This document shows, piece by piece, positions 8,249 to 16,961 of a stretch of 64,000 nt of DNA (within the stretch, counting starts at the first letter, position 1; every line of letters begins with the position of its first letter). The stretch covers positions 127,906 through 191,905 of the forward strand of contig JAEWUO010000028.1 of NCBI GenBank assembly GCA_023459335.1. The letters are read 5' to 3'. Origin of the DNA: Bacillota bacterium (GTDB taxonomy: Bacteria > Bacillota > Clostridia > Christensenellales > CAG-138). Both the position numbers and the translations under genes were made by a program. The notes below the pieces were generated by a model. It searched no databases. It was not told the DNA's origin and saw only the letters and a list, made by a program, of their open reading frames with translations.

Positions 8249-9003
8249 ACCGGATGCGTGTTGGAGACGGCACCGTCGTACTCCTCGCCGGCGGCGGAAA
8301 GGTCTATACCGACGTTGCCGCGCGGTTTACAAGGAGTGAGCGGGGCTTAAGCGAAATCATCGCCTCGCCGTATAATGCGGAGCTCGTGCGCAGCATCATC
8401 GAAAAGGGCCACCTCGCGGCGACGGAGTTCGATTATTTTCTCTTCGGCGTGGAAGGGTATTCCCGCGTAACCGAAGTGCAGCTCGTTCGCAAGCGCCTCG
8501 CGAGCTACCTCATCAAGAGCGGCCGCGTAGAAAAGGGCGGCAAGCGCGCCTACGACGTCGTCCTGCCGGACGGCATTCTCCCCCACCGCGCGGAATGCAC
8601 GCTGCCGGGCGGAACAAAGGTTTCGCTCGACGCGGTCGAACTGCTATCTATGCTGGAAGAATGGTACGATCAGGGCGTGGACGCGGGTTATAAAGAAGAG
8701 GAGCTTCGATATCTCAAGCCGCAGGCGACGGAGTTTAAGGCGCTCATCGGCATGAACGCACACGCGCTTCTGGATTGGTTCAAGATCCGCTGCTGCAAAA
8801 ACGCGCAGACGGAGATTCGCGATCTTGCCAGCAAGATGCTGCGCCTGTGCAAGGAAGCCGCGCCTGCGCTGTTTGAAGACGCGGGCGCAAGCTGCGTCAC
8901 CCTCGGCTACTGTCCGGAAAACGAGTTTCAGAATCCCTCCTGCCATGTGATCCGTAAAAAAGATGCGCTGGAGATTTTAAAGCATGCCGCAAACCGTCCG
9001 TAA
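8245..9003 (+). CDS. Divergent ThyX-like flavin-dependent thymidylate synthase
   Basis: A 252-residue protein that follows the ThyX fold: IIEKGHLAATEFDYFLF, then the VRKRLASYLIKSGR segment at the place of the ThyX signature RHRxxSxNExSxRY, and a C-terminal MNAHALLDWFKIR...AQTEI block like the ThyX dUMP/FAD-binding end. Several signature residues are changed (His to Lys, Asn-Glu to Leu-Ile, Tyr to Val) although the Arg pair and Ser remain. It may be a working divergent ThyX or a repurposed relative. Start ATG 8245 overlaps the dCMP deaminase stop, and it shares 20 nt with the next gene. Confidence 0.7.
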   Translation: MNRMRVGDGTVVLLAGGGKVYTDVAARFTRSERGLSEIIASPYNAELVRSIIEKGHLAATEFDYFLFGVEGYSRVTEVQLVRKRLASYLIKSGRVEKGGKRAYDVVLPDGILPHRAECTLPGGTKVSLDAVELLSMLEEWYDQGVDAGYKEEELRYLKPQATEFKALIGMNAHALLDWFKIRCCKNAQTEIRDLASKMLRLCKEAAPALFEDAGASCVTLGYCPENEFQNPSCHVIRKKDALEILKHAANRP

Positions 9004-9358
9004 ACAATATACGGTCTGCAAAAAATGCAAGACCCGCTTTACAGGCGAATATTGCCCGTACTGCGGCGCTGAGAGCGGCGCCGGCCGCATTCATCGCGGC
9101 GGCGGATTCGTCGGCAGCCTGTTTCAGTTTGTTTTCTCGCTGATCATTCTCGCGCTGATCGTCGCCGTCGCTTTCATCATTCTGGACTACTCCGCTTCCG
9201 CGAGCGGGGACTCTTCCGGCGCCGCGCGCGCGATTCTGGACAGCGTGCGCAATGCGATTCCCAAGAGCGCGCTGGACTATTATGCCTCGATCAAGGCGCA
9301 GTATCTCGATCGATGGGTCGCGGCGATCGTCGGTTTCTTTAACGTATTATTCGGCTGA
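8984..9358 (+). CDS. Small zinc-ribbon membrane protein of unknown function
   Basis: A 124-residue protein with an N-terminal zinc ribbon (CKKCKTRFTGEYCPYCG, residues 12-28), a glycine-rich stretch and one membrane helix (about 47-68), then a short extracytoplasmic or amphipathic tail. I do not recognise a specific family. It starts inside the end of the ThyX-like gene and ends just before a terminator, so it is the third gene of that operon. Confidence 0.65.
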   Translation: MPQTVRKQYTVCKKCKTRFTGEYCPYCGAESGAGRIHRGGGFVGSLFQFVFSLIILALIVAVAFIILDYSASASGDSSGAARAILDSVRNAIPKSALDYYASIKAQYLDRWVAAIVGFFNVLFG

Positions 9359-9370
9359 ATATGATGAACA

Positions 9371-9403
9371 CGAAAGCAGCCCGGTCAAACCGGGCTGCTT
9401 TCG
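9371..9403. terminator. Bidirectional intrinsic terminator between convergent genes
   Basis: A near-perfect 15-bp inverted repeat (CGAAAGCAGCCCGGT and its complement with a CAA loop) sits between the plus-strand gene ending at 9358 and the minus-strand gene ending at 9413. Confidence 0.85.
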
Positions 9404-9412
9404 TGCTGCGCC

Positions 9413-10042
9413 TTATGCCGCGACGCTGTTCCAGCCGATGATGAGCAGCACGAGCACCGCAAGGCCGAAGACAGCGGCCGCGATCATGCCCTTCATGCCG
9501 AGTTTGCGAACCTTGACCTTCATCAGGAATGCCGCCGCGGTGACGAGCAGGCAGGCCGCGTAGAGCAGCAGGAACCCGCTCTTCATCACGGGACGCAGCG
9601 TATAGATCAGCGGAATGATGAGCGCGACGGTCGTCACCGGCAGCCCGTCGTAATAGACACGCGGCACGTTTTCGGAAAACTCCAGCTGGTCCTCGGTCAC
9701 GTTGTAGTAAGCCAGGCGAATCAGCGCGGCGAGCACAAAGGCGATCAACGCGGCGGTTTCATACCATTTGGTCAGCCCTACGGAGAAGCCGATTGCCGCG
9801 GGCAGAACGCCGAAACAGATCATATCCGCCAGCGAGTCGATCTGGATGCCGAATTTCCTCTCGTTCTCCGTCCGCTTTTTTAACCGCGCGATCGAACCGT
9901 CGAACAGGTCGCAAAAGCCCGAAATCATCAGGCAGACAATCGCCATGGACGTACGCCCGTACATCGCCAGCCCGATCCCCGCGACGGCGCTGACGACGCC
10001 AAAATACGTCAGAATAACCGTATAATTGTAAATCCCAACCAT
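9413..10042 (-). CDS. pssA: CDP-alcohol phosphatidyltransferase, probable phosphatidylserine synthase
   Basis: A 209-residue membrane enzyme. The CDP-alcohol phosphotransferase signature DG-x2-AR-x8-G-x3-D-x3-D is seen as DLFDGSIARLKKR...FGIQIDSLAD (about residues 45-75), followed by several helices. The DMICFGVLPA context is that of type II CDP-diacylglycerol:serine O-phosphatidyltransferases. Start ATG 10042 has GGGA 5 nt upstream and a possible promoter (TTCAAG-N17-TTTAAT). It lies downstream of the polysaccharide operon and no clear terminator separates them, so read-through is possible. Confidence 0.82.
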   Translation of the reverse strand: MVGIYNYTVILTYFGVVSAVAGIGLAMYGRTSMAIVCLMISGFCDLFDGSIARLKKRTENERKFGIQIDSLADMICFGVLPAAIGFSVGLTKWYETAALIAFVLAALIRLAYYNVTEDQLEFSENVPRVYYDGLPVTTVALIIPLIYTLRPVMKSGFLLLYAACLLVTAAAFLMKVKVRKLGMKGMIAAAVFGLAVLVLLIIGWNSVAA

Positions 10043-10111
10043 CCGAATCCCGTTCCGTTTCTGTATTAAAATATGAAGTCGTTTTTGCTTGAATCTTTGG
10101 GTGACGATCCG

Positions 10112-11098
10112 TTACGCATAATACGCCAGATACCACTCGGCAAAGCGCCTCAGCCCTTCGTCGATGCGCGTCTTGGGCGAAAAACCGAAGTCCCTTTGCG
10201 TCTCCTTGATATCCGCATAGGTCTTATTTACATCCCCCGGCTGCATCGGAAGCAAATTGAGTTTGGCTTTCCTGCCGAGCGCAGCTTCCAGCGCGCGGAT
10301 AAAGTCGATCAGCGCAACCGGTTCGTGGTTGCCGATGTTGTAGAGCGCGTACGGCGCGCCCGTTTCATCCGGTTTCGGCGGAGAAAATAGCATCCGTTCC
10401 ACACAGGACGTCACGTCGTCGATATAGGTAAAATCGCGCAGCATGTCGCCGCCGTTATATACGTCGATCGGTTTGTCCGCGAGAATCGCCTTCGTAAACT
10501 TGAAATACGCCATATCCGGCCGCCCGAACGGGCCGTATACCGTAAAGAACCGCAGTCCAGTCGCGGGGACTCCGTACAGATGCGCATAGGTGTAGGCGAA
10601 GAGCTCGTCGCTTTTTTTGGTCGCGGCGTAGAGCGAAACGGGCTTGTCTACGCGGTCCTCTACGGAAAAAGGCGTTTTCTCGCGGTTTCCGTAGACCGAT
10701 GAACTGGACGCAAACAGAAAATGTCCGACCGGATGGCGGCGCACCGCCTCAAGCACGTTGAAAAAGCCGACGATATTGCTCTCGATATAGGCGCGCGGGT
10801 TCTCGATGCTGTACCGGACCCCCGCCTGCGCTGCAAGATGTACGACGACGTCCGGCTTTGTTACGGCAAACAGCGCTTCTGTCGCCTCTTCTCTCGCAAG
10901 ATCCCCCTCCGTAAATGAAAACTCGGGAAATACCGTGAGCTGCTTCAGCCTCGCCCGCTTGAGCGAGGGATCGTAATAGTCGTTCAGGTTGTCCATGCCC
11001 GCAACACGATAGCCGCGCATCAAAAGCCGCCTCGAGAGGTGGTAGCCGATGAATCCCGCCGCGCCGGTGACCAGTATGGTTTTTTCGGCTTGCTGCAT
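10112..11098 (-). CDS. NAD-dependent UDP-glucuronate 4-epimerase-like protein
   Basis: A 328-residue short-chain dehydrogenase/epimerase. The NAD motif GAAGFIG (residues 12-18), the DNLNDYYDPSLKRARL segment characteristic of UDP-glucuronate 4-epimerases, and YAATKKS with catalytic Tyr/Lys are visible. It should interconvert UDP-glucuronate and UDP-galacturonate in the cytoplasm. The adjacent ugd gene makes its substrate. Start ATG 11098 gives the usual N-terminus; GGAG lies 11 nt upstream, a little far, and an adjacent TTG is an alternative. Confidence 0.85.
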   Translation of the reverse strand: MQQAEKTILVTGAAGFIGYHLSRRLLMRGYRVAGMDNLNDYYDPSLKRARLKQLTVFPEFSFTEGDLAREEATEALFAVTKPDVVVHLAAQAGVRYSIENPRAYIESNIVGFFNVLEAVRRHPVGHFLFASSSSVYGNREKTPFSVEDRVDKPVSLYAATKKSDELFAYTYAHLYGVPATGLRFFTVYGPFGRPDMAYFKFTKAILADKPIDVYNGGDMLRDFTYIDDVTSCVERMLFSPPKPDETGAPYALYNIGNHEPVALIDFIRALEAALGRKAKLNLLPMQPGDVNKTYADIKETQRDFGFSPKTRIDEGLRRFAEWYLAYYA

Positions 11099-11112
11099 CA
11101 AGTTGCGTTCTC

Positions 11113-12402
11113 CTATCGTCCGATGGAGTAATATTCCACGCCGCCGCGCTTCATGCACTCCGGATCGAAGATGTTGCGCCCGTCGTACACGAGCGGTACG
11201 CGCATTTTTCTGCGGAACACCTCCGGGGTCAGGCGCACGAACTCTTCCCATTCCGTGAAGATAAAGCAGCAGAATGCGCCTTCGAGCGCCTCGTCCACAC
11301 TGCTCGCGAGCGTTACGTCCGGGTACCTTTTCGCGAAGTTCTCCGCCGCGATGGGATCGTAACAGACGATATCCGCGCCGTGCTCCAGCAGAAGCCGTAC
11401 GTTGTCCAGAGACGGCGCCTCCCGCAGGTCGTCCGTGCCGGGTTTAAACGCAAGCCCGAGCACCGCGACCTTTGTGTTTTCAAACGTCATGAGGCGCTTT
11501 TTCGCTTTTTCGAAGAGCCGCGTTTTCTGCGCGGCATTGATGTCCACCGCGGCGTCTACGGTCTTCAGGGTCACGCCGTGCTGCCGCGCGAGGAACGTAA
11601 GCGCTTTGGTGTCCTTGGGCAGGCAGCTTCCGCCGTAACCCACGCCCGCCTTGAGGAACTTTGCTCCGATCCTCGGATCGTACCGCATCCCTTCCGCCAC
11701 GTCGTCGATATTCGCCCCAACGAGTTCACAGAGGTTCGCGATGTCGTTCATATACGAAATCTTGAGCGCGAGGAAGTTGTTGCAGGCATATTTGATCATC
11801 TCCGCGGATCTGCGCGAGACCGAAACGATGGGCAGATCGAAGGGCGCGTAAATCTCCTGCAGCATCCCCTCGGCGACCTCGTCGTCCGTGCCGATGATGA
11901 TGCGCGCCGCGTGCAGCGTATCGTGCACCGCGTTTCCCTGCGCGAGGAATTCGGGATTGCTCGCGACGCGGACCTTCACATCCCGCGCAAGGTTGTCCTT
12001 GATATACTGCTCCACCTGATCGTTCGTCCCGACGGGAACCGTGGATTTGACCACGACGAGGCAGTCGCGCTGAACGCTCTGGGCGATCTCACGGCAGACC
12101 GCGGCGATATAGCTCAGATTCGCGCTGCCGTCCGGTTTTTCCGGCGTCCCGACGCCGATAAAGACCGCGTCCGCGTCGGAATACGCGCTTTTATAATCGC
12201 CCGTGAAAAACAGCCTGCCCGTCGCGAGATTCTTTTGCAGCAGCTCGTCGAGCCCCGCCTCGTAGATCGGCGAAATCCCCTGCCGCAGCTGTGCGACCTT
12301 TTCCTCGTCAACATCCACGCAGGTAACGACATGCCCTTTTTCCGCAAAACATACGCCCGCGACCAGGCCGACATATCCCGTTCCTGCAACCGCTAGTTTC
12401 AT
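11113..12402 (-). CDS. ugd: UDP-glucose 6-dehydrogenase
   Basis: A 429-residue cytoplasmic enzyme oxidising UDP-glucose to UDP-glucuronate with two NAD+. The N-terminal GTGYVGLVAG Rossmann motif, the STVPVGT stretch, the catalytic cysteine in GYGGSCLPKD (about residues 253-262) and the C-terminal GLAFKPGTDDLREAPS are all present, and length matches the family. With the epimerase that follows it provides uronic-acid sugar nucleotides for the operon's polymer. Confidence 0.95.
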   Translation of the reverse strand: MKLAVAGTGYVGLVAGVCFAEKGHVVTCVDVDEEKVAQLRQGISPIYEAGLDELLQKNLATGRLFFTGDYKSAYSDADAVFIGVGTPEKPDGSANLSYIAAVCREIAQSVQRDCLVVVKSTVPVGTNDQVEQYIKDNLARDVKVRVASNPEFLAQGNAVHDTLHAARIIIGTDDEVAEGMLQEIYAPFDLPIVSVSRRSAEMIKYACNNFLALKISYMNDIANLCELVGANIDDVAEGMRYDPRIGAKFLKAGVGYGGSCLPKDTKALTFLARQHGVTLKTVDAAVDINAAQKTRLFEKAKKRLMTFENTKVAVLGLAFKPGTDDLREAPSLDNVRLLLEHGADIVCYDPIAAENFAKRYPDVTLASSVDEALEGAFCCFIFTEWEEFVRLTPEVFRRKMRVPLVYDGRNIFDPECMKRGGVEYYSIGR

Positions 12403-12457
12403 GCTTTCACTCCTTCAATATCCCGCCGATGTTCGAGGCGCAGCCGCCTTCGATCCG

Positions 12458-13963
12458 TCAGGCTTTCGTATCGTCCTGCGGCGTTTCCGCGCCGTTCGGT
12501 TCGTTGCTGTTTTTTCGTTTATTCAGATACCCTTTTAAGGCCTGCCAAAGGTATGTCATGCTTTCCAGCCTTAATAATACCGCCAACCCGATATACACCG
12601 CAACCCCGCATACGATCTCGATGATCAGTTTCGGCAAGTCGCCTGCGGGGATCAGCGACGCGGCGTAGACCGCCGCCCACATGGCGCCGGAGAGCAGAAC
12701 CGGCGGGGTAATATCCCAGATCTGCGCGCCCCAGCCGTAGCCGAAAAGCCGCTTCATGTAGATCATGGTCACGATCATGGAAAATACCGCCGTCGCCGCC
12801 ACGCCCCAGGCGATTGCGATCGGAGTAGAGAACGCGAAAACCGTGAAAGCCAGCGCGGCGATGCCGAATACTTTTTTGATGATCTCGGACGTGAGGTAGA
12901 TGTCGCTCCGCCCGATCGCGTTGATCGCCTGCAGGTCGGTCGCCTCGATCGGATAGAGCGCGAATACGATGCACATCAGCTGCAGATACGGCGCGGCGGG
13001 CAGCCACTTATCGGTCAGCAGCACGCGGATAAACAGGGTTGCGACCGCGGCGAGCCCCGCCATCATGGGAAATATCATCAGCGCGGTGGGACGGTTTGTC
13101 TTGCGCACCATCCCCAGCACGCGCTGCTTGTCGTCCTGATGCGCCGCATAGGCGGGAAAGAGCACGGAGAGCGACACGCTGGTAAGGTTGTCCGCGATCA
13201 TGTTCGGGTACTGGTATCCTCGGTTGTAAAACGCGAGGGAATCGCCGATATACCGCTTTCCGATCACCAGCTGGGATAAGCTCTTGTAGCCCATGTCCAA
13301 TAGGCTGGACGCCAGCAGCTTCCAGCCGAATCCAAAGAGCGAGCGAACGCGTTCCATGGAAAGCACAAACGCCGGCCGCCAGCGGTCCAGCGCCCAGAGC
13401 ATGATCACGGTCGCGAACGAACCGATCATCTGCTGCGCGACCAGCGCCCAGACCCCGTACCCCGCGTACGCCATATAGATGCCGACCGCGCCGGAAGCCA
13501 GCGTCGCGGAGAGCGTCGCCATACAGAGTTTGCGGAACTCCAGCTTACGTATAATGATCGCGCTCTGCACGCTGTTAAACGCACCGGAGAACAAAATCAC
13601 CGATACGATCCGAATCGCTGGCGAGATGGTCGGTTCCTGATAAAAGTCCGCGATGAACGGGGACGCGAAGAAGAGCGCCGCGTAAAACAACGCCGCGATC
13701 ACGAAGCTCGCCCAAAGCACGCTGGAAAAGTCGACGTTATCCGCGTCCTTGCGCTGAATCAGCGCCGTGGCGAACCCTTTCTTTACAAATACGTCCGCGA
13801 TGGTGATGAAGATCATTAAAATTGCGAGCGTGGTATAGTATTCGGGCGCAAGCATACGCGCGAGCACAATGGAGATGACGAACTTGACGGCCTGATTGCC
13901 GCCGCTTTCCATCGCCTTCCAGAACACGCCGGAGATGGTTTTATTACGAAACGAATGATCCAT
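12458..13963 (-). CDS. Polysaccharide flippase (Wzx/MOP superfamily)
   Basis: A 501-residue polytopic membrane protein with 12-14 hydrophobic segments. The N-terminal GVFWKAMESGGNQAVKFVIS and the LARMLAPEYY motif match lipopolysaccharide-biosynthesis flippases of the WzxC/Polysacc_synt type. It should translocate undecaprenyl-linked repeat units for the Wzy-like polymerase encoded upstream in the same operon. The C-terminus ends in a charged, hydrophilic tail. Confidence 0.88.
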   Translation of the reverse strand: MDHSFRNKTISGVFWKAMESGGNQAVKFVISIVLARMLAPEYYTTLAILMIFITIADVFVKKGFATALIQRKDADNVDFSSVLWASFVIAALFYAALFFASPFIADFYQEPTISPAIRIVSVILFSGAFNSVQSAIIIRKLEFRKLCMATLSATLASGAVGIYMAYAGYGVWALVAQQMIGSFATVIMLWALDRWRPAFVLSMERVRSLFGFGWKLLASSLLDMGYKSLSQLVIGKRYIGDSLAFYNRGYQYPNMIADNLTSVSLSVLFPAYAAHQDDKQRVLGMVRKTNRPTALMIFPMMAGLAAVATLFIRVLLTDKWLPAAPYLQLMCIVFALYPIEATDLQAINAIGRSDIYLTSEIIKKVFGIAALAFTVFAFSTPIAIAWGVAATAVFSMIVTMIYMKRLFGYGWGAQIWDITPPVLLSGAMWAAVYAASLIPAGDLPKLIIEIVCGVAVYIGLAVLLRLESMTYLWQALKGYLNKRKNSNEPNGAETPQDDTKA

Positions 13964-13971
13964 ATGATTTT

Positions 13972-14943
13972 TTACTTTCGTTCTTTGCGCCGCCGGTCCA
14001 GTATCCGCGCGGTCAAAGCCGCGAAATACCGTTCTCCAAGAAGGCGCAGTTTTCTTTTGATCGGCAGCGACCGGTAAAATTCCCGATACGGCGGGCGCAT
14101 GGCTTCCTTCAATTTATGCTCATAGCAGAGAATCAGGAACTCCTGATACCGGATCGCTTCCGCGAACGCTTCATGGTACTTCCCGCCGGAATACGCGTCG
14201 TACCCCTCGTTGAGCGCGATGATGTCCCGGCTGGTTTTGATGCGCGTCTCCGCGCCTGAGGCGTACTGCCGCGTCGACCAGGACCCCGGCACCGCCTGCC
14301 GGTAGGCCATCAGCGTGTCGGCGATGTACCAGGCGTAACCCGCCAACGCGCCGAGCAGCTGAAAGGGGATATCCTCCGCCTCGATATGGTCCGCGAACTC
14401 CGGCAGATCCTTTAACAGCTGCGTCGGCATCACGATCGTATTCGTCGCGGTAAATCCGCCGCCAGCGCGGATCATATCCGCCGGATCCACCCGTCGGTTC
14501 ACTTCGTACGGTGCGGTGCGGCCTGCGGTTTTTCCGTTTACGTCCACCACGTCCGCCGCGCCCACGCAGAGCGTGCAGTCGGGATGCGCTTCCAGATAAC
14601 CGACTTGTTTCTGCAGCTTCATGGGATCCACCCAATAATCGTCGCCGTCCAGAATCGCGGTATATTTTGCCTCCACCTTTGGAATCAGAATATGCGACTG
14701 GATGCGGCGGTCCTTCCGATACTGGTTCTCCGTCTGCGCGATTAGATGAATTTTTTCCGGAAAGCGCGCGGCGTACGAACGGCAGATGCCCGCCGTTCCG
14801 TCCGTAGACGCGTCGTCGTGCAGAAGGATGTCGAACGGGAAATCCGTTTTCTGCATGAGCACGCTCTCGATCGCCTGCGCGATAAACGGCGCGTGGTTGT
14901 GCGTTGGGAGGATGACGGTCACGAGCGGTTTTCGCTGTTCCAT
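13972..14943 (-). CDS. Family 2 glycosyltransferase
   Basis: A 323-residue GT-A enzyme: VTVILPTHNHAPFIAQAI at the start, HDDASTDGT and the metal-binding ILDGDDYW (about residues 94-101). The C-terminal third is helical and basic, suggesting membrane association. It is closely similar in plan to the following gene (14957-15895), so the two are probably paralogues adding related sugars. GGGAGAACC precedes the ATG. Donor and acceptor cannot be deduced. Confidence 0.85.
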   Translation of the reverse strand: MEQRKPLVTVILPTHNHAPFIAQAIESVLMQKTDFPFDILLHDDASTDGTAGICRSYAARFPEKIHLIAQTENQYRKDRRIQSHILIPKVEAKYTAILDGDDYWVDPMKLQKQVGYLEAHPDCTLCVGAADVVDVNGKTAGRTAPYEVNRRVDPADMIRAGGGFTATNTIVMPTQLLKDLPEFADHIEAEDIPFQLLGALAGYAWYIADTLMAYRQAVPGSWSTRQYASGAETRIKTSRDIIALNEGYDAYSGGKYHEAFAEAIRYQEFLILCYEHKLKEAMRPPYREFYRSLPIKRKLRLLGERYFAALTARILDRRRKERK

Positions 14944-14956
14944 GCGGTTCTCCCCC

Positions 14957-15895
14957 CTATCCTTTGAGCAGGCCGAGGCGCGCCAGATGCATCCGTACGC
15001 GCCGCCTGAACGGAAGTTCTTTATACAGCGGCCGGTAAGGCGGGCGGTTGAGCGCTTTTACGTCGTTTTTCAGGCGCAGTATCTCGTATTCCTGCTGATA
15101 GGTGACGCAGTATTGCACCGCCTCGTGCCAGCGGTAACCTGTCTCCTCGTCGAAGGAACGCAGCGCACGCGCCAGACCTTCATGGTGACGGATGCGCGGC
15201 GCGTGGTCGCCCGCAAAGAACGTCTCCGTCCAGCTGCCGGGCACGTTGAAGCGGTAGGCGCACATCGGCTCGGCAAAATAGTGCGTATTGCCGTTTGCGC
15301 CAAACCAGAGCTGCAGCACCGCGTCGTCCACGTCCGCCATGTCGCAGAACGCCGCGCGGTTCTGCGCAAGGCGCGTGGGCGCTACGATCGACGCGGTCGC
15401 GACGAACCCGCCGCCTCCGCGGATCAGCTCGTCCATCGGAACGTCGCAGTCCGCCGGATACGGGCGTACCATGCCGATGCGCACTTTCTGCGGGTCGACC
15501 AGTTCCGCCCCCGTCACGCAGAATGTGCAGTCCGGGTGCGCTTCCATATAGTCGATCTGCAGTTGAAGTTTATTCGGGTCCGTCCAGTAATCGTCCCCCT
15601 CGCAGATGGCGATATACTTACCGCGCGCGAGCGGAAAGACGTAGTGCTCCAGGATCTTCGGGTCGCGCGAGTAGATGTTCTCGGTGCGGTAAACGCAGCG
15701 AAAGAGCGTCGGGTGCGCCCTCTCGTATTCGTGGAGGATCCGCGCGGTACCGTCCGTGGAAGCGTCGTCGTGTATGATGATTTCCACGGGAAAATCCGTC
15801 TTCTGCGCGAGAAAGCCGTCCAGCGCGTCCCGGATGAACGGCGCGTGGTTATAGGTGTCGCACACGATGGAGACGAGCGGCGCGTTATTCTCCAT
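14957..15895 (-). CDS. Family 2 glycosyltransferase
   Basis: A 312-residue GT-A enzyme with VSIVCDTYNHAPFI, HDDASTDGT and CEGDDYWTDP (DXD-like). Middle and C-terminal blocks (AHPDCTFCV, GGGGFVAT) recur in the neighbouring 13972-14943 protein, pointing to tandem duplication. Its start overlaps the upstream glycosyltransferase gene by 11 nt, with GAGGG as RBS. Confidence 0.85.
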   Translation of the reverse strand: MENNAPLVSIVCDTYNHAPFIRDALDGFLAQKTDFPVEIIIHDDASTDGTARILHEYERAHPTLFRCVYRTENIYSRDPKILEHYVFPLARGKYIAICEGDDYWTDPNKLQLQIDYMEAHPDCTFCVTGAELVDPQKVRIGMVRPYPADCDVPMDELIRGGGGFVATASIVAPTRLAQNRAAFCDMADVDDAVLQLWFGANGNTHYFAEPMCAYRFNVPGSWTETFFAGDHAPRIRHHEGLARALRSFDEETGYRWHEAVQYCVTYQQEYEILRLKNDVKALNRPPYRPLYKELPFRRRVRMHLARLGLLKG

Positions 15896-16928
15896 GCGAC
15901 GCCCTCATTTTATATGTGCCGATTTTCTCGATCCAGTCGAGGCGGTGCTTGTTTTTTTTGAGAATCGCCCTGAGCTGCATACGGCGTACACGCGATAACG
16001 AGCGGTTTTTCGCATACCGCAGCTCTTCCTGATCGATGTGCGCGCCCCAGTCGTAGTTCAGCACTTCTCGCTTCTGCGCTTCCGTTTCCGCCGCGCGGTA
16101 ATGCTGCCAGAAGAGCGTGATGAGTCCGTTGAGCCTGCGCGCGTAAAAGCGCTCCAGCTGCTCCGGCGTGTCCATCCCCCAGATCGTCATGTAGCGGCGC
16201 AGCTGTGCCATGACCGCGTCGTTAAACTGCCTGTCGATCCTGCCGGGCAGCACGCGGGAAGAGATGCTCTGCCCGATGCGGCGGTAGTTATAGAGCGGAA
16301 CGGAACGGTAGACGATCGTTTCCGCGTGCGTGACGGGATAGAGCGACTGCAGCAGGTCCTCCGTATGCGGGTTTGCCGCGTACGCTTCATAGTGCGTGTC
16401 GTCCAACTTGACGAGCGGAGTGCGGATCGCCTTCGTACAGAGGTTGTTGAGCCGCCAGGACGCGATCATCTCCTCGTAAATCGACCGCTTTTCCGTTTCC
16501 CCGCGAAATACCCTGCCGTCTTCGAACACCGGCTCGGATACCGTCGTCGTATACTCCGGCTCGAAGCGGTTGAAGTAATTGAAGATGACCATGTCCGCGC
16601 GTTCGCGCCCGATGGTCTCGCGCAGCACGGCCAGCTCGTCTGGCTCAAGGTAGTCGTCCGCGTCCAGAAAGACGCAGTACTCCCCTTCCGCCGCCTGAAT
16701 ACCCGCGCGCCGCGCGAGAATGAGCCCCCGGTTCGGCTGGTGGAGCACCTTTACGCGGTTGGGGTGCATCGCGCGAAACCGGTCGCAGATCATGCCGCAG
16801 CCGTCCACGGAGCCGTCGTTGACGAGCACGAGTTCAAAGTCCTGCTCGCTCTGGCGCAGGACGGAATCGAGGCATTCCTTTAAAAATGGTTCCGCGTTAT
16901 AAACCGGAACGAGAACGCTGAAATACAT
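15885..16928 (-). CDS. Family 2 glycosyltransferase
   Basis: A 347-residue GT-A enzyme: FSVLVPVYNAEPFLKECL, LVNDGSVDG and FLDADDYLEPDE (DXD at about residues 88-92). The long C-terminal extension is helical and Arg-rich. RBS AGGATGA precedes the ATG. It differs from the two following GT2 genes in its C-terminal half, so it probably uses another acceptor. Confidence 0.86.
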   Translation of the reverse strand: MYFSVLVPVYNAEPFLKECLDSVLRQSEQDFELVLVNDGSVDGCGMICDRFRAMHPNRVKVLHQPNRGLILARRAGIQAAEGEYCVFLDADDYLEPDELAVLRETIGRERADMVIFNYFNRFEPEYTTTVSEPVFEDGRVFRGETEKRSIYEEMIASWRLNNLCTKAIRTPLVKLDDTHYEAYAANPHTEDLLQSLYPVTHAETIVYRSVPLYNYRRIGQSISSRVLPGRIDRQFNDAVMAQLRRYMTIWGMDTPEQLERFYARRLNGLITLFWQHYRAAETEAQKREVLNYDWGAHIDQEELRYAKNRSLSRVRRMQLRAILKKNKHRLDWIEKIGTYKMRASHGE

Positions 16929-16961
16929 CTGGTGTCATCCTTTGATTTTGTTCGGCGGCGG

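Noticed and set aside
11380..12396. A 338-codon plus-strand frame opposite ugd
   Set aside because: It is an antisense shadow in GC-rich DNA: the composition is Arg/His/Asp-rich with no motifs, and the opposite strand holds a complete ugd gene.
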